A stretch of DNA of 64,000 nt from Streptomyces sp. F001 (lineage in GTDB: Bacteria > Actinomycetota > Actinomycetes > Streptomycetales > Streptomycetaceae), in NCBI RefSeq assembly GCF_004187715.1, contig NZ_QZWF01000001.1, forward strand, positions 744,001 to 808,000, in the 5' to 3' direction. Shown here piece by piece: positions 45,350 to 56,356 of this stretch. The translations under genes were made by a program, and so were the position numbers. The notes below the pieces were generated by a model. The model ran no database searches, had not been told where the DNA came from, and saw only the letters and a list, made by a program, of their open reading frames with translations. The number at the start of each line of letters is the position of its first letter. Within the stretch, counting starts at the first letter, position 1.

Positions 45350-46768
45350 TCAGCCGGTCCTCCGGATCAGCGCCAGGTACATCGCGTCCGTCCCGTGCAG
45401 ATGGGGCCACAGCTGCACGTCGGGGCCGTCGCCGAGGTTCGGTACGTCCGGCAGCAGTGGACGGGCGTCGACGAGTTCCGCCTCGGGGAACTGCTTGAGC
45501 ACGTCGACGACCACGGCCCGGGTTTCTGCGAGGTGCGGCGAGCAGGTCGCGTAGCCGACGACGCCGCCGACGCGCAGGGACTCCAGGGCGGTGCGCAGCA
45601 GCCCGCGCTGGAGCGGCGCGAAACCGTCGAGGTCCTCGGGCCGGCGCCGCCAGCGCGCCTCGGGCCGCCGCCGCAGGGCGCCCAGGCCGGTGCACGGCAC
45701 ATCCATCAGCACGCGATCGAAGGTGCCCGGCAGCCACGGCGGCCGGGTCCCGTCGGCGGCGATCACCTGGTAGGGCCCGGGATTGCCGTGCAGGGCCTTG
45801 GCGACCAGCCCGGCCCGATGCGGCTGCTTCTCGGCGGCCAGCAGCGAGGCACCCCGCTCGGCGGCGAGGGCGGCGAGCAGCGCGGCCTTGCCACCGGGGC
45901 CGGCACACCCGTCCAGCCACCGCTCGTCGGGCCCGTCGACCGGCGCGTTGGCCAGGGCCAGCGCCACGAGCTGGCTGCCCTCGTCCTGCACGCCCGCACG
46001 CCCGTCCCGCACGGCGTCGACGGCACCGGGCTCGCCGCCCTCGGTGAGCCGCACGGCGTACGGCGACCAGCGCCCCGGCACGGCGGCGTCCTCACGCAGC
46101 AGCTCATCGGTCGTGGCCCGCCCCGGCCGGGCGACCAGCGTCACCTCCGGCCGCTCGTTGTCGGCCGCCAGCAGCTCCTCGATGCCGGCCCGCCCGCCGC
46201 CGAGCGCGTCCCACAGCGCGGAGACGATCCAGCGCGGGTGCGAGTGCACGACGGCGAGATGGTCCTCGGGATCCTCGTCGTAGGGCGGCGCAATCCGCTC
46301 CAGCCATCCGTCGAGGTCGTGCTGGGCGACCTTGCGCAGCACCGCGTTGACGAACTTGGCCCGCCCGTCGCCGAGCACGACCCGGGCGAGCTCGACGGTG
46401 GCGGAGACGGCCGCGTGGGACGGGATGCGCGTCCCCAGCAGCTGGTGCACACCGAGGCTCAGCACATCGAGCACGGGCGGATCGACGTCCCTCAACGGCC
46501 GGTCGACGCACTCCGCGATGACGGCGTCGTACGTCCCCTGCCGGCGCAGCGTCCCGTACACCAGCTCGGTGGCGAGGGCGGCGTCCCGCCCGTCGAAGTC
46601 CTCGCTCTCGCGCGCCTTGCGCAGCAGCGGCGGCAGCACCAGGTTGGCGTACGCGTCCCGCTCGTCGACCGCCCTGAGCGCCTCGAAGGCGAGGATGCGC
46701 ACGGGGTCCTTCTTGGGCCGACGGTAGGGCTTGCCGGGTTTGCGGGGCCGACGGGAGGTGTCGCTCAC
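45350..46768 (-). CDS. rsmB: 16S rRNA (cytosine-5) methyltransferase RsmB/Sun family
   Basis: 472 residues. An N-terminal NusB-like RNA-binding domain (ILAFEALRAVDERDAYANLV; YDAVIAECVDRPLRDVDPPV) precedes the SAM-dependent methyltransferase domain. The SAM site is DGCAGPGGKAALLAALAAER; the two catalytic cysteines are in VLMDVPCTGLGALRRRPEAR and VGYATCSPHLAETRAVV. It methylates C967-equivalent cytosine in 16S rRNA. The GTG at 46768 (VSDTSRRPRK) is preferred, although the frame is open to 47815. fmt lies 68 bp upstream on the same strand, as in other actinobacteria. Confidence 0.93.
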   Translation of the reverse strand: MSDTSRRPRKPGKPYRRPKKDPVRILAFEALRAVDERDAYANLVLPPLLRKARESEDFDGRDAALATELVYGTLRRQGTYDAVIAECVDRPLRDVDPPVLDVLSLGVHQLLGTRIPSHAAVSATVELARVVLGDGRAKFVNAVLRKVAQHDLDGWLERIAPPYDEDPEDHLAVVHSHPRWIVSALWDALGGGRAGIEELLAADNERPEVTLVARPGRATTDELLREDAAVPGRWSPYAVRLTEGGEPGAVDAVRDGRAGVQDEGSQLVALALANAPVDGPDERWLDGCAGPGGKAALLAALAAERGASLLAAEKQPHRAGLVAKALHGNPGPYQVIAADGTRPPWLPGTFDRVLMDVPCTGLGALRRRPEARWRRRPEDLDGFAPLQRGLLRTALESLRVGGVVGYATCSPHLAETRAVVVDVLKQFPEAELVDARPLLPDVPNLGDGPDVQLWPHLHGTDAMYLALIRRTG

Positions 46769-46836
46769 GAAAAGGTGCTCCGGATTTCTGTGTACGGTGT
46801 GCACCCAGCGTACGTCGAAGGGCTCCCGCCGGGCCG

Positions 46837-47769
46837 TCAGGCCCCGAGCGTCTCCCCCTCCGCGATACGCACTCCGCGCGCCCAGTCCGCCGCCCGCATC
46901 GGCTTCTTGCCCTGAGCCTGCACCCACAGCAGCTCGACGGCGTACGAGCCGGTGCCGACGTGGACGCTGTGCTTGCCGACCGCCGGCTGACCGGGGGCGA
47001 GATCCGTCCGGTCGGGCACGAGCGCGACCTGGACGAGCTTGAGCCGCTCGCCCCGGAAGGTGGTCCAGGCGCCCGGCGCGGGGGTGCAGCCCCGCACCAC
47101 CCGGTCGACCCGCAGCGCGGGCGCGGACCAGTCGACCCGGGCGTCCTCGACGGTGATCTTCGGTGCGACGGTGACGCCGTCGGCGGGCTGCGGTACGGCC
47201 TTCAGCGTGCCGTCCTCGATGCCGTCCATGGTTGCGGCGAGCAGCCCGGCGCCGGCGAAGGCGAGCCGTGTCAGCAGGTCGCCGCTGGTGTCGGTGGGCC
47301 GGACCGTTTCGGTCACGGTCCCGTAGACGGGGCCGGAGTCGAGCCCTTCCTCGATGAGGAACGTGGACGCCCCCGTGATCTCGTCGCCCGCCATGATGGC
47401 GTGCTGCACAGGCGCGGCCCCTCGCCAGGCGGGCAGCAGCGAGAAGTGCAGGTTGACCCAGCCGTGGGCGGGGATGTCGAGGGCGACGCGGGGCAGCAGC
47501 GCCCCGTAGGCGACGACGGGACAGCAGTCCGGCCCGATCTCCCGCAGGCGGTCCAGGAACTCCGGGTCCCGCGGCTTCACCGGCTTCAGCACCTCGATCC
47601 CGGCCTCCTCGGCCCGCTCGGCGACGGGGCTCGCGACCAGCCTGCGCCCCCGCCCGGCCGGCGCATCCGGCCGCGTGACAACGGCGGCCACCTCGTGCCG
47701 CCCGGAGGCAAGCAGGGCGTCCAGAGCGGGAACAGCGACCTCGGGGGTACCGGCGAAGACAAGCTTCAT
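46837..47769 (-). CDS. fmt: Methionyl-tRNA formyltransferase
   Basis: 310 residues. The N-terminal formyltransferase domain begins [20 protein letters not shown] and contains the folate and catalytic segment [27 protein letters not shown] (Asn-His-Asp triad around HFSLLP and GPVYGTV). The C-terminal OB-fold domain holds [20 protein letters not shown]. It formylates initiator Met-tRNA with 10-formyl-THF. The 370-bp region upstream to 48139 contains no gene; it must hold divergent promoters for fmt and the HTH gene. Confidence 0.95.
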   Translation of the reverse strand: MKLVFAGTPEVAVPALDALLASGRHEVAAVVTRPDAPAGRGRRLVASPVAERAEEAGIEVLKPVKPRDPEFLDRLREIGPDCCPVVAYGALLPRVALDIPAHGWVNLHFSLLPAWRGAAPVQHAIMAGDEITGASTFLIEEGLDSGPVYGTVTETVRPTDTSGDLLTRLAFAGAGLLAATMDGIEDGTLKAVPQPADGVTVAPKITVEDARVDWSAPALRVDRVVRGCTPAPGAWTTFRGERLKLVQVALVPDRTDLAPGQPAVGKHSVHVGTGSYAVELLWVQAQGKKPMRAADWARGVRIAEGETLGA

Positions 47770-47827
47770 GGGCGGACACGGGCCTCTCGGCTGGGGGTTC
47801 GGCAACGGGCGACACACAAGTCTATGA

Positions 47828-48685
<858 letters not shown>

Positions 48686-48716
48686 CGCCCACTGCCGCAC
48701 CACGGCTGCCTCACCC

Positions 48717-48742
48717 GCCCTCCCGGCCGTGTCCGGGAGGGC
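48717..48742. terminator. Bidirectional intrinsic terminator
   Basis: Perfect 10-bp stem GCCCTCCCGG (48717-48726) / CCGGGAGGGC (48733-48742) with a 6-base loop, between the convergent HTH gene and priA. Confidence 0.75.
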
Positions 48743-48831
48743 AGCCGTATGCCCGACGCCACCGCAGCAGCCGTACCCGCCGCTCGCCGGGGCAGGCACG
48801 GACCGCCGCCCACACCACACGCGAACGCGCC

Positions 48832-50991
48832 TCACCCGATGTCGGGCGGATCGATCCGCACCCGCACCGCCTGCCCGGCTCCCCGCGCCATCCGCGCCGC
48901 CTGAGCCGCCTTCAGGGCGGCCGCCAGCGCGGCGCCCTTCCCCGGCGGCACCCGGATCAACGCCCGCTCCCACTGTTCTCCGGCAGGCGGCGTCCCCGGC
49001 CGCCGCGGCCGCCCCGCCGCTGCGGTGGGGGCCACCGGCAGCGGTACTGGCCCCAACACCTCTGCCTCCGGCGGCAGTTCGACGGCCCCCAGGAAATCCG
49101 CGACCGCCTCCGCCGGCCCGGACACCGCCGCCATCCGCGACACCGGCGGAAACCCCAGCTCGGCCCGCTCGGCGAGCTCCCGTACCGCATGCCCGACCGG
49201 GTCCCACCGCACCAGGGCCTGCACCGGCCGAAGCGTCGGCTCGGCGACGACGACCACGGTCCCCCCGTCACCATGCGGCCGTACGAGCGCGGCGGCTGCG
49301 ATCCACCGCTGCAACGCGTCCTCACCGGCGCGCAGATCGGGCCGCCCGAGCATGGCCCAGCCGTCGAGCAGCAGCGCGGCGGCGTACCCGCCCTCGGCGA
49401 CCGGCTCGGCGCCGGGCGTACTCACCACCAGTGCGGGCGCCCCCGGCACCGTGTCCAGCACCTGCTCGCGCCCGGAGGTCCGCACCGGCACGGCCGGAAA
49501 CGCCCGCCCCAGTTCCTCGGCGGTACGTCGCGCCCCCACGACCTGGGCCCGCAACCGGAACGACCCGCATTCCGGGCAGTGCCAGGAGTCTTCCGCACGC
49601 CCGCACCACCCGCACCACAGCGCCCCGGCATCCCGCGCCTCCAACGGCCCGGCGCAGTGCCGGCACCGCGCGGGCGCCCGGCACTGCGCGCACGCCATCC
49701 GCGGCACATATCCCCGCCGGGGCACCTGCACGAGCACCGGCCCGGCCCGCAGCCCGTCCCGGACCACCTGCCAGGCGAGGGTCGGCAACCGGGCGGCCCG
49801 GGCGGCCTCGTCCCGGGCCAGGTCCTGGTCCCCCACGGTCCGTACGAGCGGAGCGGCCTTCCGCACCTGCTCCCGCAACGCGACGAGCGGCCGCGCCCAC
49901 CCGCTCTCCACGAGCTGTGCGGCCTCCACCGTGCAGCTCCAACTCCCCAGCAGGAACGCGCACTTGTCCTGTGCAGCGCGGAGCAGCAGCACTTCCCTGG
50001 CATGCGGCTGCGGTGCGTGCTGTTCGCTGTGGCTGTCGTCGCCGTCGTCCCAGATGGCGACCAGCCCGAGATCCCGGACCGGCGCGAACATCGCGGCCCG
50101 CGTCCCGACCACGGCCCGTACGGATCCCCGCCGCACGGCGAGCCACTCCCGGTACCGCTTCTCCGGCCCGGCGTCGGCGGTCAGCAGCGCATGCCGCCCC
50201 TCTCCCAGCAGGGCGGTCAGCGCGGCGTCGACCCGCGCGGCGGAGCGCCCGTCCGGTACGACGACCAGCGCACCGCGCCCCGAGGCCAGCGTTGCGGCGA
50301 CCGCGCGGGCCAGTTCCTCGCTCCACTGGGGGCCAGGCAGGGCGTTCCACACGGCACGCGGTGCGCCCCCGGAAGCCAGCGCCTCCAGGAAGGCCGCACC
50401 GCGCTCATAGCGCGCCCAGGACCCCGCGTCGGGCACCCCGGGCGGCGGCAGCGGCTCCGGCGACGACCGCTGCTCGGCCCGCGCGCTGCGCGGCGGCACA
50501 GCGAGCTGCAGGACGTCGGCAAGGCTCCCCGCATAGCGGTCGGCCACGGCCCGGGCCAGGCCCAGCAGCTCCTCGCTCAGCACCGGCTCCGGCGAGACGA
50601 CCTGGGCGAGCGCGGCGAGCGGCCCGGTGTAGTCGGACTCGGCCCTCCGCTCGACGAGGAACCCGTCGATGAGCCCGCCGCCCTCACGACGCCCTTCCCG
50701 CACCCGATGCCGCCCGGCCCCGAACCGCACCCGCACCCGCACCCCGGGCTGCGCCTCGGCATCCAACTCCTCGGGCACGGCGTAGTCGAAGTACCGGTCG
50801 AGGTGGAGCACGCCCTTGTCCACGAGCACGCGTGCGACGGGCAACTCCTTGGCCAGCGCGGCCCCCCGCCACGTCCGCGGCTTGGCCCGGGGCGCCTTGG
50901 CCTTCCGCACGCTGTCCCGGATGAACGCGAGCTGTTCCGCCGGCGCGCCTTCGGCCCCGCCGCCGTCCCCCTGCCCGTTCTCGCTGTTCAC
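48832..50991 (-). CDS. priA: Primosomal protein N' (PriA), actinobacterial form without helicase motor motifs
   Basis: About 719 residues. The N-terminal DNA-binding domain (VARVLVDKGVLHLDRYFDYA; GLIDGFLVERRAESDYTGPL) and the zinc-binding cysteines (MACAQCRAPARCRHCAGPL, LWCGWCGRAEDSWHCPECGS) are clear. The Walker A position reads ASGRGALVVVPDGRSAARVD with no GKT/GKS, and the DEAH box position reads AIWDDGDDSHSEQHAPQPHA. This loss is characteristic of actinobacterial PriA, which is annotated as probably lacking helicase activity. The GTG at 50991 is preferred; a GTG at 51021 is possible. It probably still loads replication restart factors. Confidence 0.9.
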   Translation of the reverse strand: MNSENGQGDGGGAEGAPAEQLAFIRDSVRKAKAPRAKPRTWRGAALAKELPVARVLVDKGVLHLDRYFDYAVPEELDAEAQPGVRVRVRFGAGRHRVREGRREGGGLIDGFLVERRAESDYTGPLAALAQVVSPEPVLSEELLGLARAVADRYAGSLADVLQLAVPPRSARAEQRSSPEPLPPPGVPDAGSWARYERGAAFLEALASGGAPRAVWNALPGPQWSEELARAVAATLASGRGALVVVPDGRSAARVDAALTALLGEGRHALLTADAGPEKRYREWLAVRRGSVRAVVGTRAAMFAPVRDLGLVAIWDDGDDSHSEQHAPQPHAREVLLLRAAQDKCAFLLGSWSCTVEAAQLVESGWARPLVALREQVRKAAPLVRTVGDQDLARDEAARAARLPTLAWQVVRDGLRAGPVLVQVPRRGYVPRMACAQCRAPARCRHCAGPLEARDAGALWCGWCGRAEDSWHCPECGSFRLRAQVVGARRTAEELGRAFPAVPVRTSGREQVLDTVPGAPALVVSTPGAEPVAEGGYAAALLLDGWAMLGRPDLRAGEDALQRWIAAAALVRPHGDGGTVVVVAEPTLRPVQALVRWDPVGHAVRELAERAELGFPPVSRMAAVSGPAEAVADFLGAVELPPEAEVLGPVPLPVAPTAAAGRPRRPGTPPAGEQWERALIRVPPGKGAALAAALKAAQAARMARGAGQAVRVRIDPPDIG

Positions 50992-51112
50992 GCTTGCATT
51001 CTTACCAAACGCCACTGACACCGGCGCCCGCCCGAGGTCGCCTCGGCCACGGACTCACGCCCGGCAGCGCTTCCACCTTCCTGTCAGCCGTTTTCGCGCA
51101 TGCCGCACACGC

Positions 51113-51145
51113 CGAGGCCCGGCTCCCAGGGGGAACCGGGCCTCG
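51113..51145 (-). terminator. Intrinsic terminator after metK
   Basis: Perfect 10-bp stem CGAGGCCCGG (51113-51122) / CCGGGCCTCG (51136-51145), 37 bases past the metK stop; it separates metK from priA. Confidence 0.7.
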
Positions 51146-51181
51146 TAAAGCCGACGCGGGGCTCGCAGAGCGAAGCGGGAC

Positions 51182-52390
51182 CTACAGTCCCGCAGCCGCC
51201 CGCAGCGCCTCCACGCGGTCCGTGCGCTCCCATGTGAAGTCGGGGAGCTCACGACCGAAGTGGCCGTACGCCGCGGTCTGGGCGTAGATCGGGCGGAGCA
51301 GGTCGAGATCGCGGATGATCGCGGCCGGGCGGAGGTCGAAGACCTCGTCGATCGCCTTCTCGATCTTCTCGTGGTCGATCTTGGCGGTGCCGAAGGTCTC
51401 GACGAACAGACCGACCGGCTCGGCCTTGCCGATCGCGTAGGCCACCTGGACCTCGCAACGGGAGGCCAGGCCCGCGGCGACCACGTTCTTGGCGACCCAG
51501 CGCATCGCGTACGCCGCCGAGCGGTCCACCTTGGACGGGTCCTTGCCGGAGAAAGCACCGCCGCCGTGGCGGGCCATGCCGCCGTAGGTGTCAATGATGA
51601 TCTTGCGGCCGGTCAGGCCGGCGTCGCCCATCGGGCCGCCGATCTCGAAACGGCCGGTCGGGTTCACCAGCAGGCGGTAGCCCTCGGTGTCGAGCTTGAT
51701 GCCGTCGTCCAGGAGCGCCTTCAGCTCCGGCTCGACGACGAACTCGCGGATGTCGGGCGCCAGGAGGGACTCCAGGTCGATGTCGCTGGCGTGCTGCGAG
51801 GAGACGACCACCGTGTCCAGGCGGACGGCCTTGTCGCCGTCGTATTCGATGGTGACCTGCGTCTTGCCGTCCGGGCGCAGGTAGGGGATCGTGCCGTTCT
51901 TGCGCACGTCGGACAGGCGCTTCGACAGACGGTGCGCCAGGAAGATCGGCAGCGGCATCAGCGTCGGCGTCTCGTCGGAGGCGTAACCGAACATCAGGCC
52001 CTGGTCACCGGCGCCCTGCTTGTCGAGCTCGTCGTCGTCGCCCTCGACCCGGGACTCGTACGCCGTGTCCACACCCTGCGCGATGTCCGGGGACTGCGCG
52101 CCGATCGACACCGAGACACCACAGGAAGCGCCGTCGAAGCCCTTCTTCGAAGAGTCGTAGCCGATCTCGAGGATCTTGTCCCGGACCAGCTGCGGGATCG
52201 GCGCGTAGGCCTTGGTGGTGACCTCGCCGGCCACGTGCACCAGACCGGTCGTGATCAGGGTCTCGACCGCGACCCGGGATGACGGGTCCTCGCGCAGAAG
52301 CGCGTCGAGAATGGTGTCGCTGATCTGGTCAGCGATCTTGTCGGGGTGACCCTCGGTCACGGACTCCGAGGTGAACAGGCGACGGGACAC
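51182..52390 (-). CDS. metK: S-adenosylmethionine synthetase
   Basis: 402 residues. Signature motifs are [40 protein letters not shown] and [27 protein letters not shown] (P-loop-like GGGAFSGKD). The enzyme makes SAM from ATP and methionine, with triphosphate as an intermediate. The GTG at 52390 ([10 protein letters not shown]) is behind GGGAGC; the ORF is open upstream without family similarity. No SAM riboswitch is apparent in the 240-bp leader, but a promoter must lie there. It is the gene after coaBC on the minus strand. Confidence 0.96.
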   Translation of the reverse strand: MSRRLFTSESVTEGHPDKIADQISDTILDALLREDPSSRVAVETLITTGLVHVAGEVTTKAYAPIPQLVRDKILEIGYDSSKKGFDGASCGVSVSIGAQSPDIAQGVDTAYESRVEGDDDELDKQGAGDQGLMFGYASDETPTLMPLPIFLAHRLSKRLSDVRKNGTIPYLRPDGKTQVTIEYDGDKAVRLDTVVVSSQHASDIDLESLLAPDIREFVVEPELKALLDDGIKLDTEGYRLLVNPTGRFEIGGPMGDAGLTGRKIIIDTYGGMARHGGGAFSGKDPSKVDRSAAYAMRWVAKNVVAAGLASRCEVQVAYAIGKAEPVGLFVETFGTAKIDHEKIEKAIDEVFDLRPAAIIRDLDLLRPIYAQTAAYGHFGRELPDFTWERTDRVEALRAAAGL

Positions 52391-52629
52391 AACGCTCCCT
52401 GGGGTTGCAGCGGCTGCTGGCTGATCATTGGCGGACGGGACGGAGGCTGCGCCCGGCGTCGTCCGAGAACAGTTTATCGGTCGCGCTCCGCCGCATGGCC
52501 ACCGTCTCGCCTCTCGGGAGCGCTGTGACCTGCGGCACGGGCATTCTGCCCAAAGTCCGGCTGCGTTGGCCAGGGTCGCCACGCCTCAAATGTGCACGGG
52601 TGCGGAGCGCGGTGGAGCGCATGAAGCAT

Positions 52630-53835
52630 TCAGCGCAGTCGTTCGGACACCAGGTCCCACACCGTTTCGGCCAGCGCCTCCTTCGGGCCGTACGGTACGG
52701 GGATCTCGGTGCCGTCGGCGCCCAGCACCACGGCCTCGTTCTCCTCGGAGCCGAAGGTCTTGCGCTCCCCCACCTCGTTCACCACGAGGAGATCGCAGCC
52801 CTTGCGCTCCAGCTTTCTGCGACCGTTGGCGAGGACGTCGTCGGTCTCGGCGGCGAACCCGACGATCACCTGTCCCGGTCGGGCGCGGTCGGCCGAGATC
52901 TCGGCCAGGATGTCCGGATTCCGCGCCAGCACGATGGGGTCCGGGTCCTGCCCGTCCTTCTTCTTGATCTTCCCGGCGGCGTACGTCGCCGGGCGGAAGT
53001 CGGCGACCGCCGCGGCCATCACGACCGCGTCGGCGTCCGCGGCCGCCTTCAGCACCGCCTCACGCAGTTGTACGGCCGTTCCGACCGGGACGACGTCCAC
53101 GCCGGCCGGGTCGGGCAGGCCGGTGGTGTTCGCCGCGACCAGGGTGACCCGGGCTCCGCGGGCAGCGGCCGTACGGGCGAGGGCGTAGCCCTGCTTGCCG
53201 GAGGAGCGGTTGCCGAGGAAGCGGACCGGGTCGAGGGGCTCGCGGGTGCCGCCGGCACTGACGACGACATGGCGGCCCTTCAGGTCCGGCTCGGTGACAC
53301 CCCGGGCCAGGACGCGGCGGCAGACCTCGAAGATCTCGCCCGGGTCGGGCAGCCGGCCCTTGCCGGTGTCGACGCCGGTGAGCCGCCCGACGGCGGGCTC
53401 GATGACGACCGCGCCGCGGCGGCGCAGCGTCGCCACGTTCTCCTGGGTGGCCGGGTGCTCCCACATCTCCGTGTGCATGGCGGGGGCGAAGACGACCGGG
53501 CAGCGGGCGGTGAGCAGGGTGTTCGTCAGGAGGTCGTCGGCGAGGCCGTGGGCGGCCCTGGCGAGCGTGTCGGCCGTGGCCGGGGCGACGACCACCAGGT
53601 CGGCCTGCTGGCCGATGCGCACATGCGGCACCTCGTGGACGTCGTCCCAGACTTCCGTCGAGACGGGGTTGCCGGACAGGGCGGACCAGGTCGCGGCGCC
53701 GACGAAGTGCAGGGCGGAGGCGGTGGGAACGACACGGACGTCATGACCGGACTCCGTGAGTCTGCGCAGCAGCTCACAGGCCTTGTACGCGGCGATGCCG
53801 CCGCTGACCCCCAGAACGACCTTCGGCTTGTCCAC
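52630..53835 (-). CDS. coaBC: Bifunctional phosphopantothenoylcysteine decarboxylase / synthetase
   Basis: 401 residues. The N-terminal CoaC flavoprotein: KPKVVLGVSGGIAAYKACEL, catalytic His in DDVHEVPHVRIGQQADLVVV and the PAMHTEMWEHPATQENVATL segment. The C-terminal CoaB synthetase: VVSAGGTREPLDPVRFLGNR SSGKQGYALA, and the KIKKKDGQDPDPIVLARNPD segment. It converts 4'-phosphopantothenate to 4'-phosphopantetheine on the way to CoA. The GTG at 53835 follows GGAGAGAGACG. The rpoZ terminator is 92 bases upstream. Confidence 0.95.
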   Translation of the reverse strand: MDKPKVVLGVSGGIAAYKACELLRRLTESGHDVRVVPTASALHFVGAATWSALSGNPVSTEVWDDVHEVPHVRIGQQADLVVVAPATADTLARAAHGLADDLLTNTLLTARCPVVFAPAMHTEMWEHPATQENVATLRRRGAVVIEPAVGRLTGVDTGKGRLPDPGEIFEVCRRVLARGVTEPDLKGRHVVVSAGGTREPLDPVRFLGNRSSGKQGYALARTAAARGARVTLVAANTTGLPDPAGVDVVPVGTAVQLREAVLKAAADADAVVMAAAVADFRPATYAAGKIKKKDGQDPDPIVLARNPDILAEISADRARPGQVIVGFAAETDDVLANGRRKLERKGCDLLVVNEVGERKTFGSEENEAVVLGADGTEIPVPYGPKEALAETVWDLVSERLR

Positions 53836-53926
53836 CGTCTCTCTCCCCGGACTCGGCAACGTACGACTCCCGTACGACTCCACCCTGCATCATCACGGGG
53901 GACGACCCCGCACCCCCGAGCAGACC

Positions 53927-53957
53927 ACAGGCCCGGCAGTCGCGCTGCCGGGCCTGT
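53927..53957 (-). terminator. Intrinsic terminator after rpoZ
   Basis: Perfect 13-bp stem ACAGGCCCGGCAG (53927-53939) / CTGCCGGGCCTGT (53945-53957) with a 5-base loop, 27 bases past the rpoZ stop. Confidence 0.8.
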
Positions 53958-53984
53958 GGATAAGACTGCTGCGAGCAGAAAATA

Positions 53985-54257
53985 CTACTGCGCCGGGCCC
54001 TCGACGGCCTCGGAGGTCAGCAGCCCCGCGTTGATCTCGCGCAGGGCGATCGAGAGCGGCTTCTCGTGGACGTGGGTGTCGACGAGCGGACCGACGTACT
54101 CGAGGAGGCCCTCGCCGAGCTGCGAGTAGTACGCGTTGATCTGGCGGGCCCGCTTGGCCGCGTAGATCACGAGGCTGTACTTCGAGTCGGTGGCCTCGAG
54201 GAGCTCGTCGATCGGCGGGTTGATGATGCCCTCGGGCGCGGAGATGGAAGAGGACAC
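53985..54257 (-). CDS. rpoZ: RNA polymerase omega subunit
   Basis: 90 residues. The conserved omega helix region is [40 protein letters not shown], and the C-terminal [17 protein letters not shown] is typical. Omega binds beta' and helps polymerase assembly; actinomycete rpoZ is needed for full antibiotic production and growth. It lies 55 bp downstream of gmk, the standard bacterial pairing. A strong terminator follows. Confidence 0.95.
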   Translation of the reverse strand: MSSSISAPEGIINPPIDELLEATDSKYSLVIYAAKRARQINAYYSQLGEGLLEYVGPLVDTHVHEKPLSIALREINAGLLTSEAVEGPAQ

Positions 54258-54312
54258 GCTCTACCTTCCGATGGATGGGAAAGAATCAGTCAGGGTGATC
54301 AGTCAGTCACGA

Positions 54313-54870
54313 TCACACGACGTCCATCAAGGCTAGCAGCTCGCGCGCCACGTCCTCGACGGAGGTGTTGACCAGGGTCACGTCGAACTCCGGCTCGGCC
54401 GCCAGCTCGACCTTCGCGGCCCGAAGCCGGCGCTCGATCACCTCGGGCGGCTCGGTGCCCCGGCCGGTCAGTCTGCGCACCAGCTCCTCCCAGGAGGGCG
54501 GGGCCAGGAACACCAGCTGGGCCTCGGGCATGGACTCACGAACCTGACGGGCGCCCTGGAGGTCGATCTCCAGCAGGACGGGCTCGCCCGCCTCCAGCCG
54601 CTCCAGTACGGCCGCACGCGGCGTGCCGTAGCGGTTGCCGGCGAACTCGGCCCACTCCAGCAGCTCGCCGTTGGCGATCAGCTTGTCCATCTCCTCGTCG
54701 GTGACGAAGAAGTAGTGGACTCCATGCCGTTCGCCGGGGCGGGGCTTGCGGGTCGTCGCCGAGACCGAGAGCCAGACCTCGGGGTGTTCCTTGCGCAGAT
54801 GGGCGACGACCGTGCTCTTGCCGACCCCGGAGGGTCCGGAGAGCACGGTCAGCCGCGGACGTTCGCTCAT
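54313..54870 (-). CDS. gmk: Guanylate kinase
   Basis: 185 residues. Walker A is [19 protein letters not shown]; the GMP-binding motif is [28 protein letters not shown], and the catalytic region [31 protein letters not shown] follows. It phosphorylates GMP to GDP with ATP. It is 55 bp upstream of rpoZ and 60 bp downstream of the sIHF gene; the three are conserved together. Confidence 0.96.
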   Translation of the reverse strand: MSERPRLTVLSGPSGVGKSTVVAHLRKEHPEVWLSVSATTRKPRPGERHGVHYFFVTDEEMDKLIANGELLEWAEFAGNRYGTPRAAVLERLEAGEPVLLEIDLQGARQVRESMPEAQLVFLAPPSWEELVRRLTGRGTEPPEVIERRLRAAKVELAAEPEFDVTLVNTSVEDVARELLALMDVV

Positions 54871-54930
54871 GCAGCGATTATTCCAGCAATCCGGGAGTGC
54901 CCGGGACCAGTCCCGGTGTCCCGGAGGAAG

Positions 54931-55254
54931 TCAGGAACCGGTGCTGCCGAACTCACGCTCGAGGGAGGCGATCTGGTTGGAACCGAGACCGCGCACGCGG
55001 CGGCTCTCGGAGATACCGAGTCGCTCCATGATCTGCTTGGCGCGGACCTTGCCCACGCCCGGCAGGGACTCGAGCAGGGCGGAGACCTTCATCTTGCCGA
55101 TGACGTCGTTCTCCTGGCCCTGCTTGATGACCTCGTGAAGGGAGGCGCCGGAGTGCTTGAGTCGATTCTTGACCTCGGCCCGCTCCCGGCGAGCCGCGGC
55201 GGCCTTTTCGAGCGCGGCTGCGCGCTGTTCGGGGGTAAGGGGCGGAAGAGCCAC
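54931..55254 (-). CDS. sihf: Actinobacterial integration host factor (sIHF / MihF)
   Basis: 107 residues from the GTG at 55254, the length reported for S. coelicolor sIHF. A long basic N-terminal helix (EKAAAARRERAEVKNRLKHS) is followed by the H2TH-type DNA-binding helices (LLESLPGVGKVRAKQIMERL GISESRRVRGLGSNQIASLE). It binds DNA non-specifically or with low specificity, compacts the nucleoid and affects sporulation and secondary metabolism; it is unrelated to the two-subunit IHF of E. coli. The open frame upstream of the GTG has no counterpart in relatives. The 256-bp gap to pyrF must hold its promoter. Confidence 0.94.
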   Translation of the reverse strand: MALPPLTPEQRAAALEKAAAARRERAEVKNRLKHSGASLHEVIKQGQENDVIGKMKVSALLESLPGVGKVRAKQIMERLGISESRRVRGLGSNQIASLEREFGSTGS

Positions 55255-55510
55255 GCCTACGTCACCTCGGATGTCGAACTGTCGGATACGGACCGGTGAG
55301 GAACCTAGTCGCCCCACACCTGGGGAGCCACGAGCAACACGCTTGCCCGTTCACTCTCGTCGGAGACTAGCGGTCAAGTCCGCCAGAGTCAGCGAGAACA
55401 GCGGAAAAGTCCTGGTCAGCCTCTGTCAGGACAGGATATTTCAGACATACTGCCCTGGATTTGAGGATGTATCCAGCCTCAGACCGGCTCGGAGACGCCG
55501 GTCGGAGGGC

Positions 55511-56356
55511 TCAGGCCGCCGTCACCGCGGCCCGGATCTCCTCCGCGAAGCGGTCCGCGGCTGCACGCAACGCCCCGACGTCGGGTCCGTGCCGCAGCAC
55601 ACCCCGGCTGACGTTGGGCACGACGTTGCGCACCGCGGCCCCGAAGACCCGGGGAAGATCGGCCGGAGTGGCGCCCTGAGCCCCGATGCCCGGGGCGAGC
55701 AGCGGACCGTTGATGTCGAGGTCGTACGACGAGAGGTCGCCCAGGGTGGCGCCGACGACCGCGCCGAAGGAGCCCAGGGGCTCCTCCCCTGCGTTCTCGG
55801 CAGCCAGGTGGGCCAGCATCGTCGCGCCGACCGTGCGGCCGTCGGCGCGGACGGCGTGCTGGACCTCGCCGCCCTCGGGGTTGGAGGTCAGCGCCAGCAC
55901 GAACAGCCCGGTACCGCTCTCGCGTGCCAGCTCGACGGCCGGCTCGAGCGACCCGTAGCCGAGGTACGGAGAGACGGTCAGCGCGTCCGAGAACAGCGGG
56001 GCGTCCTTGTGCAGGAAGGACTCGGCGTACGCGGCCATGGTGGAGCCGATGTCGCCGCGCTTGGCGTCCATGACGACCAGCGCACCGGCCGCCCGCGCCT
56101 CCTCGACCGCCTTCTCCAGGACGGCCACGCCGCGCGATCCGAAGCGCTCGAAGAACGCGCTCTGCGGCTTGAGGACGGCGACCCGGTCGGCCATGGCCTC
56201 GACGACCGTGCGGCTGAACCGCTCCAGGCCGGCGATGTCGTCATTGAGGCCCCACTCGGCGAGCAGGGACGCGTGCGGGTCGATGCCGACGCACAGCGGA
56301 CCCCGCTCGTCCATGGCGCGGCGCAGCCGGGCTCCGAAGGGTTCGAGAGGAGTCAT
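55511..56356 (-). CDS. pyrF: Orotidine 5'-phosphate decarboxylase
   Basis: 281 residues, the longer type-2 form. The catalytic DxKxxD motif is ALVVMDAKRGDIGSTMAAYA. Other marks are GPLCVGIDPHASLLAEWGLN (substrate), VLALTSNPEGGEVQ and LLAPGIGAQGATPADLPRVF. It makes UMP from OMP, the last pyrimidine step. The ATG overlaps the pyrD stop (ATGA) by 4 bp, so they are translationally coupled. Confidence 0.96.
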   Translation of the reverse strand: MTPLEPFGARLRRAMDERGPLCVGIDPHASLLAEWGLNDDIAGLERFSRTVVEAMADRVAVLKPQSAFFERFGSRGVAVLEKAVEEARAAGALVVMDAKRGDIGSTMAAYAESFLHKDAPLFSDALTVSPYLGYGSLEPAVELARESGTGLFVLALTSNPEGGEVQHAVRADGRTVGATMLAHLAAENAGEEPLGSFGAVVGATLGDLSSYDLDINGPLLAPGIGAQGATPADLPRVFGAAVRNVVPNVSRGVLRHGPDVGALRAAADRFAEEIRAAVTAA

